Positions 41,582 through 50,296 of a stretch of 64,000 nt of DNA are shown here, in pieces. How positions within the stretch are numbered: the stretch's first letter is position 1; each line of letters begins with the position of its first letter. The DNA comes from Mycolicibacterium tusciae JS617. Its GTDB lineage: Bacteria; Actinomycetota; Actinomycetes; Mycobacteriales; Mycobacteriaceae. Location of the stretch: positions 806,001 to 870,000 of the forward strand of contig NZ_KI912270.1 in NCBI RefSeq assembly GCF_000243415.2, given 5' to 3'. A program made the translations under genes and the position numbers. Under the pieces are notes generated by a model that worked only from the letters and a program-made list of their open reading frames with translations, was not told the origin of the DNA and made no database searches.

Positions 41582-41671
41582 CGCTTGCGCGAAGAAGAGA
41601 CGGTGCTGATGAGGGCCCACGCCCGAAGGGCAGGGGACGCTTGCGCGAAGAAGAGGCGGTGCTGATGAGGG
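41582..41671 (+). repeat. Duplicated 34-bp segment around a start codon
   Basis: 41582-41615 and 41638-41671 are identical except for one base (CGCTTGCGCGAAGAAGAG core, ending GGTGCTGATGAGGG). Period is 56 bp. Both copies contain ATGAGG. The second ATG (41665) starts the SRPBCC gene; the first (41609) opens an 18-codon frame whose TGA overlaps that start (TGATG). Confidence 0.85.
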
Positions 41672-42099
41672 TTCAACGGCAGTGTGTCGTCGACGCCGAC
41701 CGCGACACGGTGTGGAAAATCGTCAGCAGTCCCGACTGCTACCCGGAGTTCATGGCGAGCCTCGAGCGCTGGGAGGCAGCCGAAGACACCCCGGCCGGCA
41801 TCGGCGCCCGCTACACCGTGCACTGGAAGGTCGGGTCGGTGCCGATCGGAGGCGTCATCGAGGTCGTCGAATTCGATCCGCCGCGCGAATTGTCCTGGGT
41901 CGGCCTCACGGGCGTGTCACAGCGTGGACGATTCCGGCTGCGCGAAACCGCAGACGGCCGCACCAAGGTCACGTTTCGGTTGGCTTATGAATCCGCCGGC
42001 AACCTGCTCGGCCTGATCGCGGACCGCGTCGCCGCCGGTCAGGTGGGCCGGAACATGGGGGAGACGCTCAAAAACCTGCGCCGAATGGTCGAAGGCTAA
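41665..42099 (+). CDS. SRPBCC (polyketide cyclase-like) protein
   Basis: A 144-residue protein starting at ATG 41665: MRVQRQCVVDADRDTVWKIVSSP is the typical first strand and helix of mycobacterial START-like proteins, followed by YTVHWKVGSVPIGGVIEVVEFDPPRELSW and the C-terminal helix (RNMGETLKNLRRMVEG). It binds an unknown hydrophobic ligand. Its 5' end lies in the duplicated segment, which may affect expression. It is the first host gene right of the IS110 element. Confidence 0.8.
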   Translation: MRVQRQCVVDADRDTVWKIVSSPDCYPEFMASLERWEAAEDTPAGIGARYTVHWKVGSVPIGGVIEVVEFDPPRELSWVGLTGVSQRGRFRLRETADGRTKVTFRLAYESAGNLLGLIADRVAAGQVGRNMGETLKNLRRMVEG

Positions 42100-42100
42100 T

Positions 42101-42130
42101 CCGGACTGACCGATGCCGGACTAACCGATA
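42101..42130. repeat. Two tandem 15-bp repeats at convergent gene ends
   Basis: CCGGACTGACCGATG (42101-42115) is followed by CCGGACTAACCGATA (42116-42130), with two differences. The second copy supplies the stop codon of the leftward secreted-protein gene. Confidence 0.6.
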
Positions 42131-42579
42131 GGAGGCGGGACCGGAGCGCCCGGAGCCCGCGGAACGCCCGGGACCATGGCGCCGGGAGCACCGGCGCCGG
42201 GAGCGCCGGCAATCGGCACCATCGGGGTCGGGGTCACGGTCGTGACGCCATTGCTGCCGACCCGCGGGCCTGCCGCCGGGCCCATCGCTGCGAGCATGTC
42301 GGCGGCGTGCTGAGTGCAGTCCAGCATCAGCAGGATCTTGCCCTCCGAAGTCATCTTCTGCGTGTCGACAAGGCAACTGGACTGCGACAGCACGCTGCCG
42401 AACGATCCACCGAAGGTGCCCTTGTAGCCCGCGCCCTTCAGGATTGCCAGCGCCTTGTTGTACGGCTCGCCGACGACATTCAAGGAACCGCTCGGCTGGG
42501 ACATAGCGATACCCGCGCCGACCAGCGCGGCGGAGCCAACTGCCACGAGCCCACCACTCACAACAACGAGCTTTTTCAC
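42121..42579 (-). CDS. Secreted mycobacterial protein with PASTA-like domain and Pro-rich tail
   Basis: A 152-residue protein from GTG 42579 behind AGGGAGA. A Sec signal peptide is visible (VKKLVVVSGGLVAVGSAALVGAGIAMS, cleavage around residue 27). The mature domain GEPYNKALAILKGAGYKGTFGGSFGSVLSQSSCLVDTQKM resembles the PASTA-like fold of mycobacterial exported proteins and has two cysteines likely forming a disulfide. The C-terminus is Pro/Ala/Gly-rich (APGAGAPGAMVPGVPRAPGA). It is probably exported to the cell wall; function unknown. Confidence 0.75.
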   Translation of the reverse strand: MKKLVVVSGGLVAVGSAALVGAGIAMSQPSGSLNVVGEPYNKALAILKGAGYKGTFGGSFGSVLSQSSCLVDTQKMTSEGKILLMLDCTQHAADMLAAMGPAAGPRVGSNGVTTVTPTPMVPIAGAPGAGAPGAMVPGVPRAPGAPVPPPIG

Positions 42580-42660
42580 GTGAAGAATCTCCCTATGTCG
42601 GTGCGGTGCGAACATATCGCAGACGTGACAATTGTGAAACCGGAGGAAGTCCCCCCAGCG

Positions 42661-44793
42661 TTACATCTGGGTATTCGCCGCGGTCCGCATCACCTCGGCA
42701 AGCGCGGCAGCGCGCGGATCCGTGAAAATGTCTTCTAACAGCACTTTCTTCCCGTCTGGGCCCGCCAGCGGCACCCTCCAGTTGGGGTATTCATCGGTGG
42801 TGCCCGGCTGGTTTTGAGTCCGTACGTCGCCGACGGCGTCGGCCAGGGACAGCGCCAACAGCCGAGACCGGGTCCGGCCCAGATACCGATACAGGGCACT
42901 CACCACCTGATCGACCCCGGCCCCGTCGAGATCGCCGCTCAACAGCCCGACGCGGCGCAGTTCGTCGAGCCAGGCGCTCTGCTGGCGGCGGTCGGCGGCC
43001 AGTTCCTCCTCGGCGGACCGGGTCAGCAGCCCGAGTTCGTCGCGCAGCCGGACATGTTCGCCCGCCAGATAGCCGGGGGTCGGTGGCAGATCGTGCGTCG
43101 TTACCGAGGACAGGCAGTACTCGCGCCAGCGCTCGGCGGGCAGTGGACCGCCGTCACCATCGCGATCGAACTCGAACCACAGGATCGAGGTGCCGAACAG
43201 ACCGCGCTCGCGCAGATAGTCGCGCACCCAGGGTTCCACGGTGCCCAGATCCTCGCCGACGATGACGGCGCCGGCGCGCTGCGCTTCCAGCGCGACGATC
43301 CCGATCATCGCTTCGTGGTCGTAGCGGACGTAGGTGCCTTCGGTGGGCGGAGAGCCCTTTGGAATCCACCACAGCCGGAACAGCCCGATGATGTGGTCGA
43401 TGCGGATGCCACCCGCATGCCGGAGCAGTGTGCTGACGAGGGCCCGGAACGGCTGGTACGCCTGGTTCGCGAGTTCGTCGGGGCGCCATGGCGGTTGTGA
43501 CCAGTCCTGGCCGAGCTGGTTGAACTCGTCCGGCGGTGCGCCGGCGGTGACGCCGAGTGCCAGCACGTCCTGCAGGGCCCATGCGTCGGCACCGTTGGGG
43601 TCGACTCCGACGGCGAGGTCGTGCATGATCCCCAGCCCCATGCCCGCGGCCACCGATGTCGCCTGGGCCGCGGTGAGCTGATCGTCGAGCTGCCACTGCA
43701 GCCACCGGTGAAAGTCGACGTCCTCGGCGTGCTTGCCGGCGAACTCTGCGACGCTGGGACTCTGGGGATGACGCAGCTCGTCGGGCCATTCATGCCAATC
43801 GGCACCATGTTTCTCGGCCAGCACACACCAGGTCGCGAAATCGTCGAGGCTGCGGCCCTGCCGCTCGCGGTAGGCCTCATACGCCAGGTTCCGGCCCGCG
43901 GATCGCTTGACGCGATACACCGTTTCCAGAGCGCTGCGCTTGACCTTCCAGACGCTGTCACGGTCGACGAGTGGTGACTTCTGCGCGCGTGCCTGCGCAT
44001 GTTCCTTGGCCTTGCGGATGCGCCCGCGATGTGTGGCGTAGGCGAATTCCGGGATCGCCTCCACCCGCAGATATATCGGGTTGACGAATCTGCGCGAGGT
44101 CGGCAGGTACGGTGACGGCTCCATGGGCGCGGTGGGCGCGGCGGCGTGTAACGGATTGACGAGGATGAAACCCGCCCCGTACCGGGCCGCCGACCACACG
44201 GCAAGGTCGGTCAGATCCGTCAAATCGCCTATACCCCAGGAGTTATGCGATCTGACACTGTACAACTGGGTGGCCAGGCCCCATGTCCGTCCCGTCGGCG
44301 GCTCCAGCGATGCGGGGGAGACGACGATCGGGCAACTGATGTCGGACGTCCCCTGTTGAAGGTGCAGTTCGTGGTATCCCAGCGGCAGGTCGGCGGGCAA
44401 CTCGAAGGAGGCCTCGCCGACCATGCGGCCGTCGAGATCATAAGGGGCCCTGTTGTTTTCCAGCTGGCGCAGGCCCATCCGAACGGACCCGTCCTCCAGC
44501 TGGATCCACAACCGCACCGGATCGCCGTGGGTGACGTGCACCCAGAACGCCGATGTAGCTCCCGAGCGGCCCACGATCACCGGCGGCAGGGAGCGAGACC
44601 AGTGGTTGCGATCGTGGTCGGCCAGTGCGGCCGTGCGCTGGTACTCGGTGGCTGCCGGCACTCCGAGGGCGTCGAGAACACCGATGAGGGTGGATTCGGG
44701 AACCGTGACTTGCCTGCCGGTCCAGTCGTCGTATTTCGTTGCGACGCCGTACCGTCGCGCCAACTCGACGAGTGAGTCAGGGAGATCGGTCAT
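42661..44793 (-). CDS. malQ: 4-alpha-glucanotransferase (amylomaltase, GH77)
   Basis: A 710-residue GH77 enzyme from ATG 44793. The catalytic nucleophile lies in GGIRIDHIIGLFRLWW, the acid/base in VIVGEDLGTVEP, and the stabilising Asp in VTTHDLPPTPGYLAGE. The N-terminal extension of roughly 200 residues is typical of actinobacterial MalQ. It transfers maltooligosaccharide units between glucans in glycogen and maltodextrin metabolism. No other glycogen gene is nearby. Its stop precedes the secreted protein gene by about 80 bp; the PLP decarboxylase gene lies just upstream. Confidence 0.93.
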   Translation of the reverse strand: MTDLPDSLVELARRYGVATKYDDWTGRQVTVPESTLIGVLDALGVPAATEYQRTAALADHDRNHWSRSLPPVIVGRSGATSAFWVHVTHGDPVRLWIQLEDGSVRMGLRQLENNRAPYDLDGRMVGEASFELPADLPLGYHELHLQQGTSDISCPIVVSPASLEPPTGRTWGLATQLYSVRSHNSWGIGDLTDLTDLAVWSAARYGAGFILVNPLHAAAPTAPMEPSPYLPTSRRFVNPIYLRVEAIPEFAYATHRGRIRKAKEHAQARAQKSPLVDRDSVWKVKRSALETVYRVKRSAGRNLAYEAYRERQGRSLDDFATWCVLAEKHGADWHEWPDELRHPQSPSVAEFAGKHAEDVDFHRWLQWQLDDQLTAAQATSVAAGMGLGIMHDLAVGVDPNGADAWALQDVLALGVTAGAPPDEFNQLGQDWSQPPWRPDELANQAYQPFRALVSTLLRHAGGIRIDHIIGLFRLWWIPKGSPPTEGTYVRYDHEAMIGIVALEAQRAGAVIVGEDLGTVEPWVRDYLRERGLFGTSILWFEFDRDGDGGPLPAERWREYCLSSVTTHDLPPTPGYLAGEHVRLRDELGLLTRSAEEELAADRRQQSAWLDELRRVGLLSGDLDGAGVDQVVSALYRYLGRTRSRLLALSLADAVGDVRTQNQPGTTDEYPNWRVPLAGPDGKKVLLEDIFTDPRAAALAEVMRTAANTQM

Positions 44794-44812
44794 GGGACCA
44801 TAGTGCCCGGCG

Positions 44813-46123
44813 TCAGTCGATATCACGCATCAGGAGGTCGTCCCAGGTGTCGCGGCGGACGACCAGTCGAGCCGCGCCGTCGCGGATGAACACCACCGGA
44901 ACGCGGCGCGCGCCGTTGTACTGGTTGGACATCGTGTAGCAGTAGGCGCCGGTGACCGGCACCGCCAGCAGATCACCGACGGATGGATCGTGCAGTGCGA
45001 CACCGTCGACCAGTTGGTCGCCCGATTCACAGTGTCGCCCGACCACGTTGACGGTCTCGCCGCCGCCCACCCGGTTGACGATCGTCGCCTCGAACCGCTG
45101 GCCGGTGAGTGACACCTCGAGATTGTCACCCATGCCGCCGTCGACCGCGACGTGGGTCAGGACACCGCGCTTGACGGTGGTGACGCGATAGAGCGTGCAT
45201 GCGCTGTTGGCGACCATGCTGCGCCCGGGTTCGACGATGATGCGGCTGCCTTCGGGCAGCAGTGCCTTCGCCTGCTCGACCATCGCGTCGGCGTACTCGT
45301 CGAGTGAGGGCGGGTGCTCCTCGTAGGTGTAGCGAACCCCGAGGCCGCCGCCGAGGTCGTAGACCTCGAAGGTGCCGAGCTTGGCGATGGGTTCGACAGC
45401 TTGCGCAAGTTGTTCGACGTTGAGCAGCTGCGAACCGACGTGGGTGTGCACGCCGTCGAGCCGCATCTTGGCGCTGCGCTCGATCCGCGCGATCGCGTCG
45501 CGGGCGTCGTCGGGCATCAAGCCGAACTTGGATCCCGCGTGTCCTGTCGCCTGCGATGCGTGAGTGGCGGCCTCCACGCCCGGGATGACGCGCACCAGGC
45601 ACGGCTGCTGATGTCCGGCGGGAACGATGCGCTCGAGCCGGTCGATGTCGTCGAAGTTGTCGACAACGATGAGGCCGACTCCGTGCTTTACCGCCAGTCC
45701 GAGTTCGTCGTCGGACTTGGCGTTGCCGTGCAGCAGCATCCGGGCCGGGTCGGCGCCCGCCTTGAGAGCGGTCCGGATCTCACCACCTCCCGCGACATCG
45801 AGATGCAGCCCTTCTCCGACCATCACACGCTGAACGGCGGTGCACGGGAAGGACTTCGATGCGAACGCCACATCGCAGCGCGGCCATCGACTGCGGAAGG
45901 ACCCCAGATAGTCGCGCGCCCGCTGCCGCAACGCGTCTTCGGAGACCACGATCGCCGGGGTGCCGAACTGCGCGGCCACGTCGTCGAGACGGCAACCGCC
46001 GATCGTAAGCGTGCCGTCTGTATCGGTTCGGGTGCCCGGCGGGAAGAGGCTGATCAACTCGTCGGCCGTGGCCTCAGCTTTCCTCTGCTCTTCGCGCGAG
46101 CGCTCATCGCCGTGGATCGTCAT
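44813..46123 (-). CDS. LysA-like PLP-dependent decarboxylase
   Basis: A 436-residue alanine-racemase-fold decarboxylase (group IV). ATG 46123 is used; the frame is open further but lacks homology. Motifs are DVAFASKSFPC (PLP Lys), VHTHVGSQLLN, YDLGGGLGVRY (PLP phosphate loop), EPGRSMVAN and RHCESGDQL with the inter-subunit Cys, then YCYTMSNQYNG at the end. These are the diaminopimelate/ornithine decarboxylase signatures. Because mycobacteria have a separate essential LysA, this may be a paralogue acting on another amino acid or a siderophore precursor. Confidence 0.87.
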   Translation of the reverse strand: MTIHGDERSREEQRKAEATADELISLFPPGTRTDTDGTLTIGGCRLDDVAAQFGTPAIVVSEDALRQRARDYLGSFRSRWPRCDVAFASKSFPCTAVQRVMVGEGLHLDVAGGGEIRTALKAGADPARMLLHGNAKSDDELGLAVKHGVGLIVVDNFDDIDRLERIVPAGHQQPCLVRVIPGVEAATHASQATGHAGSKFGLMPDDARDAIARIERSAKMRLDGVHTHVGSQLLNVEQLAQAVEPIAKLGTFEVYDLGGGLGVRYTYEEHPPSLDEYADAMVEQAKALLPEGSRIIVEPGRSMVANSACTLYRVTTVKRGVLTHVAVDGGMGDNLEVSLTGQRFEATIVNRVGGGETVNVVGRHCESGDQLVDGVALHDPSVGDLLAVPVTGAYCYTMSNQYNGARRVPVVFIRDGAARLVVRRDTWDDLLMRDID

Positions 46124-46205
46124 CGACTCAGCGTGCCACCGCCTGGTGTGCCTCACCGCGAATAAGTTCGCGAAATCTCGCAGCGGCTTTACGCGGCGAC
46201 GGGTG

Positions 46206-46220
46206 TACAGTCTGTCTGTA
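46206..46220. promoter_or_regulatory. Inverted repeat TACAG-N5-CTGTA abutting TetR start
   Basis: TACAGTCTGTCTGTA ends directly at the ATG of the TetR gene. Its 5-bp arms are perfect. It is a likely autoregulatory site. Confidence 0.5.
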
Positions 46221-46838
46221 ATGATCGATACAGAGCAAGCGCCGACGAAACGGCAACAGCAGGGCGAGCAGTCCCGCGAGTTGATCCTCGACGCCACTGA
46301 ACGGCTGATGGCGATCCGCGGATACGCGGCGACGTCGATCAGCGACATCCGAAAGGCCTGCGGCCTGCCGCCGAGCTCGATCTACTGGCATTTCGGCTCG
46401 AAGGAAGGCGTGCTCGCCGCCGTCATGGAACGCGGCGCTCAGCGCTACTTCGCCGCGATACCCGCCGACGTCGACGTCGAACGGCAGCTGGACGCAGTGG
46501 TAGGCCAGCAGTCCCAACATCCAGACTTTCTGCGGCTGTTCCTGCTGTTGTCGCTCGAGCGCAGTGACGATGCCGCGGTCGCTGAAGTGGTGCGCCGCGT
46601 CCGCGACACCGCGATCTCACGATTTCGCGACGCGATCGCACAAACAATTCCCGCCGACGTAGCACCGCAGAAGTCGCAACGCGTCGTCGCCGAACTCGCC
46701 GCGGTCGCCGTCGCGATGTCCGACGGAATCTTTCTGGCCGTCCATCTGGAGCCCGAGACCACGGACATCGACCGGATGTACCGACGGCTCTATCAGACCC
46801 TGAAGGCCCTGATCCCGGTTCTCTTGGAGGAGAAATGA
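46221..46838 (+). CDS. TetR-family regulator
   Basis: A 205-residue regulator from ATG 46221. The TetR helix-turn-helix is LILDATERLMAIRGYAATSISDIRKACGLPPSSIYWHFGSKEGVLAAV (about 20-67). The C-terminal ligand domain is of the common actinobacterial type. Its stop overlaps the SDR gene start (ATGA at 46835-46838), so it probably regulates that operon. Divergent from the PLP decarboxylase gene across 97 bp. Confidence 0.92.
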   Translation: MIDTEQAPTKRQQQGEQSRELILDATERLMAIRGYAATSISDIRKACGLPPSSIYWHFGSKEGVLAAVMERGAQRYFAAIPADVDVERQLDAVVGQQSQHPDFLRLFLLLSLERSDDAAVAEVVRRVRDTAISRFRDAIAQTIPADVAPQKSQRVVAELAAVAVAMSDGIFLAVHLEPETTDIDRMYRRLYQTLKALIPVLLEEK

Positions 46839-47779
46839 CCACAAGAACCGCGATCATCACCGGCGCCGGCGCTGGGCTCGGACTGGAATGCGCCCGCGCG
46901 CTGTTGACGAGCGACCCGTCGTGGCATGTCGTTTTTGCGGTCCGCGATGTGACTCGCGGCGCGCAGGCGGTCGAACTGATCGGTGACCCCGGCCGATGCA
47001 CGGTCCTCGAAATGGATCTCGCGTCACTGCGTTCGGTGCACACCTTCGCCGAGGAATTCCGCCGCCGCGCACTACCGCCGCTGCACGCGATCGTCTGCAA
47101 TGCCGGTGTTCAGGTGGTGTCCGGCACCGAGCGCACCGTCGACGGAGTCGAGATGACGTTCGGCGTGAACCACCTCGGGCACTTCGCGTTGGTGAAGGGC
47201 CTGCGCGACGACTTGGTGCGCCCGGGTCGCGTCGTCGTCGTCAGCAGCGGCACCCACGACCCGGCCAAGTTCACGGGAATGCCGACACCGAACTACACAA
47301 CCGCCGAGCAACTCGCGTTTCCAGATGAGTCCGACTCGGCCGACGGCCGCCGCCGCTACACCACGTCCAAGCTGTGCAACATGCTCTTCACCTACGAACT
47401 CGACCGCCGGCTGGGAGAGGGGACGGGCGGTGTCACCGTCAACGCCTTCGATCCCGGTCTCATGCCGGGTTCGGGTCTCGCCCGCGACTATTCGGCGATC
47501 GGGCGATGGGCGTGGCACTACGTGTTCCCGCTGCTGCGCGTCCTTCCTAACGTCAACAGCACCAGGACCTCCGGTGCGCGCCTCGCAGCGCTGGTGAGCG
47601 ATCCCGGGTTGTACGACGTCACCGGCGCGTACTTCGAGGGGAATCGGCGGATCCGATCCTCGGTCGACTCGTATGACCCCGAGAAGGCGCTCGATCTGTG
47701 GGAGACCAGCGAGCGGCTGCTAGAAAAAGCTGAACACAACGATCAACGCGGCGAAACCCGCGGTCGCCCAGCCAAGTAG
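46835..47779 (+). CDS. SDR oxidoreductase, protochlorophyllide-reductase/retinol-dehydrogenase type
   Basis: A 314-residue extended SDR: AIITGAGAGLGLECARAL (cofactor loop), CNAGVQVVSGTERTVDGVEMTFGVNHLGHFAL (NAG and NHLGHF motifs), VVSSGTHDP (Ser) and RRYTTSKLCNML (Tyr-x3-Lys). It likely reduces or oxidises a lipophilic carbonyl or alcohol. Encoded with and overlapping its TetR regulator. Its 3' 60 bp overlap the convergent DUF202 gene. Confidence 0.88.
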   Translation: MTTRTAIITGAGAGLGLECARALLTSDPSWHVVFAVRDVTRGAQAVELIGDPGRCTVLEMDLASLRSVHTFAEEFRRRALPPLHAIVCNAGVQVVSGTERTVDGVEMTFGVNHLGHFALVKGLRDDLVRPGRVVVVSSGTHDPAKFTGMPTPNYTTAEQLAFPDESDSADGRRRYTTSKLCNMLFTYELDRRLGEGTGGVTVNAFDPGLMPGSGLARDYSAIGRWAWHYVFPLLRVLPNVNSTRTSGARLAALVSDPGLYDVTGAYFEGNRRIRSSVDSYDPEKALDLWETSERLLEKAEHNDQRGETRGRPAK

Positions 47780-48013
47780 GACGACTTCGCCTTTCGGTTC
47801 GACCATGGCACGGCGCGCCCGTCGGCGCCCTAGCCAGACGGCCAGTATCGCCAACATGGCACCGACAACCGGCAGCACCGTCCGCCCGACATCGAACGGC
47901 CCGTGACCGAACAGCGGGAGTGCTCCAGCGACGAGAAAGGCCAGTGCGCTTCGCTCCCAGGATAATTGGGTCCGTTCCGCCTGAAGGCCCGGTTTTTCGG
48001 GTCGAGATGTCAT
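47720..48013 (-). CDS. DUF202 membrane protein (short)
   Basis: A 97-residue protein from ATG 48013 with three hydrophobic helices. It opens with the DUF202 core LQAERTQLSWERSALAFLVAGALPL and has an RRRARRAM basic loop. It forms a tandem pair with the next upstream gene, which encodes the longer DUF202 form; such pairs probably make heteromers. Function unknown. The last 60 bp overlap the SDR gene on the other strand. Confidence 0.78.
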   Translation of the reverse strand: MTSRPEKPGLQAERTQLSWERSALAFLVAGALPLFGHGPFDVGRTVLPVVGAMLAILAVWLGRRRARRAMVEPKGEVVLLGWATAGFAALIVVFSFF

Positions 48014-48027
48014 CGAAGTGTCCTGGT

Positions 48028-48375
48028 CTACGGCTGCACTGTGATCACGACGATCAACGCGATGGTCAGTGCGACGATGGCACCGCCGAGCAGTACCGGC
48101 ATCCGCGATCGAGGCAGTTCGACGCCGTCCTGCATCGCGGCCTGCACACCGCGCCAGCGCTGGACAGCCAATGCGGCCAGAACGCCGCCTGCCGCCGTCA
48201 GCACCATCCCCAGCCCGTGGCGAATTCCGGGGATGGACAGGGCGGGCACGAGTTGAACGACCGCGACGCCGCCGGCGATGAGGGCCAACGCTGTGCGAAT
48301 CCAGGCGAGGAACGTCCGCTCGTTCGCGAGCGTGAACCGATAATCCAGATCCTGGTCATGACCGTCAGCGCTCAC
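48028..48375 (-). CDS. DUF202 membrane protein (long)
   Basis: A 115-residue protein from GTG 48375. The DUF202 signature RFTLANERTFLAWIRTALALIAGGVAVVQL is followed by two more membrane helices. It lies 14 bp upstream of the shorter DUF202 gene in a leftward operon. It is divergent from the MFS transporter gene with 41 bp between starts. Confidence 0.82.
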   Translation of the reverse strand: MSADGHDQDLDYRFTLANERTFLAWIRTALALIAGGVAVVQLVPALSIPGIRHGLGMVLTAAGGVLAALAVQRWRGVQAAMQDGVELPRSRMPVLLGGAIVALTIALIVVITVQP

Positions 48376-48416
48376 GACCCATCAGCCTAGAGAGCGAAAT
48401 CGGTAGTGTCCGGTGG

Positions 48417-49610
48417 ATGGCGTCGGAACGGGTCGATGTGGCCGGGGCGCAGCAACGGCGCGCGCGCGTCGCCGTCGCGGCGCTGTTCTTGAGCAACGGG
48501 GCCATCTTCGCCAACCTGCTGCCTCGCTACCCCGAAATCAAGACCGACCTGCACCTGTCCAACGCGGTGTACGGGGCGGCGATCGCGGCGTTCTCCGCGG
48601 GTGCGTTGGTGGCGGGCCTCGCCGCCGCGGCCCTGATACGGCGATATCGGTCCTCGCGCGTCGCGGTCGTCTGCACCCTGGGCCTCGCGGCGTTCGTTCT
48701 TGTCGCGGGCCTCGCAGGGACCCCGCTGATTCTGGCCGCGGCGCTCTTCGTCGCGGGGGCGTGCGATGCGATCACCGACGTCGCGCAGAACGCGCACGGA
48801 CTGCGGCTGCAGCGCGATTACGGCCGGTCGATCATCAACTCGCTGCACGCCGTCTGGGCGGCAGGCGCCATCCTCGGCGGACTGATGGGCGCCGCAGCGA
48901 TCGCGCTGGACATCTCTCGGGCAACACATTTGACGATCGCGGCGGTCGCCTTCTCCGGCCTCGTGCTGGTCGCCTACCCCTACCTGCTGAAGGGGCCCGA
49001 TCACGATAACCATCCGTCGGCCCGCACCGGAAGCGGGGGAGACGCGGGATTCGCGGTGTACGCGACGCTGCTGGCGCTCGTCGTCATCGCGGTGGCGGGC
49101 GCCACCGTCGAGGATGCGGGAAGCTCCTGGGCGACACTGTATCTGCGTGACAGCCTAGGCGCCCCCGGCGCGGTCGCCGTGTTCGGCTATGTCGCGCTGG
49201 TGGGGTTCATGTTCATCGGCCGGCTGATCGGTGACCGCCTTGTCGACAGGTTCGGCGAACGCACGGTGGTACGCGCCGGTGGCGTCATCACGGCGGCGGG
49301 TATGGGTGCGGCGCTGGCCTTTCCGTCGATTCCCGGCACGATTGCGGGGTTCGCGGCGGCGGGGTTCGGAGTCGCAACACTGATCCCGGCGGCGATGCAT
49401 CGCGCCGACCAACTGCCGGGCCTGCGCCCGGGCAGCGGACTGACGGTGCTGACCTGGCTGATGCGGATCGGGTTCTTCGGCGCGCCGTTGATCGTCGGTG
49501 TGGTGGCCGACGCGACGAGCCTGCGGGTTGGGCTGCTGGCGGTCGCCATCGCGGGGCTGGTGGTGATCGCGCTGGCCGGAGCGCTCAGTGCGCGACCCCG
49601 AGTGAATTGA
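48417..49610 (+). CDS. MFS transporter
   Basis: A 397-residue, twelve-helix major facilitator protein. ATG 48417 is 7 bp behind TAGTGT, a leaderless arrangement. The loop between helices 2 and 3 contains ALIRRYRSSRVAVV and the middle loop is short (KGPDHDNHPSARTGSGGDAGFAVY). The pattern VEDAGSSWATLYLRD and PRYPEIKTDLHLSNAVYG is that of the FucP/YbjJ-like predicted sugar or drug MFS subgroup. Substrate is unknown. Confidence 0.85.
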   Translation: MASERVDVAGAQQRRARVAVAALFLSNGAIFANLLPRYPEIKTDLHLSNAVYGAAIAAFSAGALVAGLAAAALIRRYRSSRVAVVCTLGLAAFVLVAGLAGTPLILAAALFVAGACDAITDVAQNAHGLRLQRDYGRSIINSLHAVWAAGAILGGLMGAAAIALDISRATHLTIAAVAFSGLVLVAYPYLLKGPDHDNHPSARTGSGGDAGFAVYATLLALVVIAVAGATVEDAGSSWATLYLRDSLGAPGAVAVFGYVALVGFMFIGRLIGDRLVDRFGERTVVRAGGVITAAGMGAALAFPSIPGTIAGFAAAGFGVATLIPAAMHRADQLPGLRPGSGLTVLTWLMRIGFFGAPLIVGVVADATSLRVGLLAVAIAGLVVIALAGALSARPRVN

Positions 49611-49614
49611 CGGC

Positions 49615-49935
49615 TCAGCCAGCGGAGACCATCTCGATCATGAGCACGCCGCCGACGATGAGCGCGATGCCGGCCCCCATCATCCAGGTCAGGGGTTCGT
49701 TGAACAGGAAGCGCGCCAAGACAGCCACCAGTGCGACACCACACGCCGACCACACGCCATACGCGATGCCGACCGGCATGCCCAGCCCCAACGACACCCA
49801 CAGCAGAAAGAACGACAGCAGATAACCGATGACGATGGGCGCGATCCATGCCTTCTTGCGGAACCCGTCGGAAGCGCGCAGCGACAGTGTTGCGAACACC
49901 TCGACGAGAATTGCGCCCGCAAGCGCCAGCCACAT
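49615..49935 (-). CDS. SMR-family small multidrug transporter, subunit 1
   Basis: A 106-residue four-helix protein; ATG 49935 shares a base with the upstream gene stop (GTG 49938 is an alternative). The family Glu is in LAGAILVEVFATLSLR (helix 1) and the GYLLSFFLLWVSLGLGMPVGIAYGVWSACG signature covers helices 2-3. It is coupled with a second SMR gene, the arrangement of heterodimeric paired SMR exporters. Confidence 0.9.
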   Translation of the reverse strand: MWLALAGAILVEVFATLSLRASDGFRKKAWIAPIVIGYLLSFFLLWVSLGLGMPVGIAYGVWSACGVALVAVLARFLFNEPLTWMMGAGIALIVGGVLMIEMVSAG

Positions 49936-50273
49936 CACGACTCGGACGGCTTCCCGCGATGGGAGCCGAACTCGACAAGCAGCACCCCGGCGATGATGAG
50001 CCCGATGCCCGCGACGATCGGCCAGGTGAACGGGTCACCGAAGAGCACGGCGGCGAGCACCGCGGTCACCGCCGTGCCCAGCGCGCCCCAGATCCCGTAG
50101 GCGACCCCGACCGGTACGCCGGCACGCAGCACCATCGTCAGCAGGAAGAAGGAGGCGACATAGCCGATGGCGACCACCACGAGCCACACCGAATGGTCGA
50201 CGGATGCGCGCAGACACAGCGTCGCGGCGACCTCGGTGGAGATGGCTCCCGCCAGTAGCGCCCACTTCCGCAC
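49935..50273 (-). CDS. SMR-family small multidrug transporter, subunit 2
   Basis: A 112-residue SMR protein from GTG 50273. Helix 1 carries the active Glu (LAGAISTEVAATLCLR) and helices 2-3 carry IGYVASFFLLTMVLRAGVPVGVAYGIWGALG. The C-terminus is longer and charged (GSHRGKPSES). It probably pairs with the downstream SMR protein to export cationic compounds or guanidinium-like substrates. Confidence 0.9.
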   Translation of the reverse strand: MRKWALLAGAISTEVAATLCLRASVDHSVWLVVVAIGYVASFFLLTMVLRAGVPVGVAYGIWGALGTAVTAVLAAVLFGDPFTWPIVAGIGLIIAGVLLVEFGSHRGKPSES

Positions 50274-50296
50274 GGCATCAAGCTATGCCATCGCTT

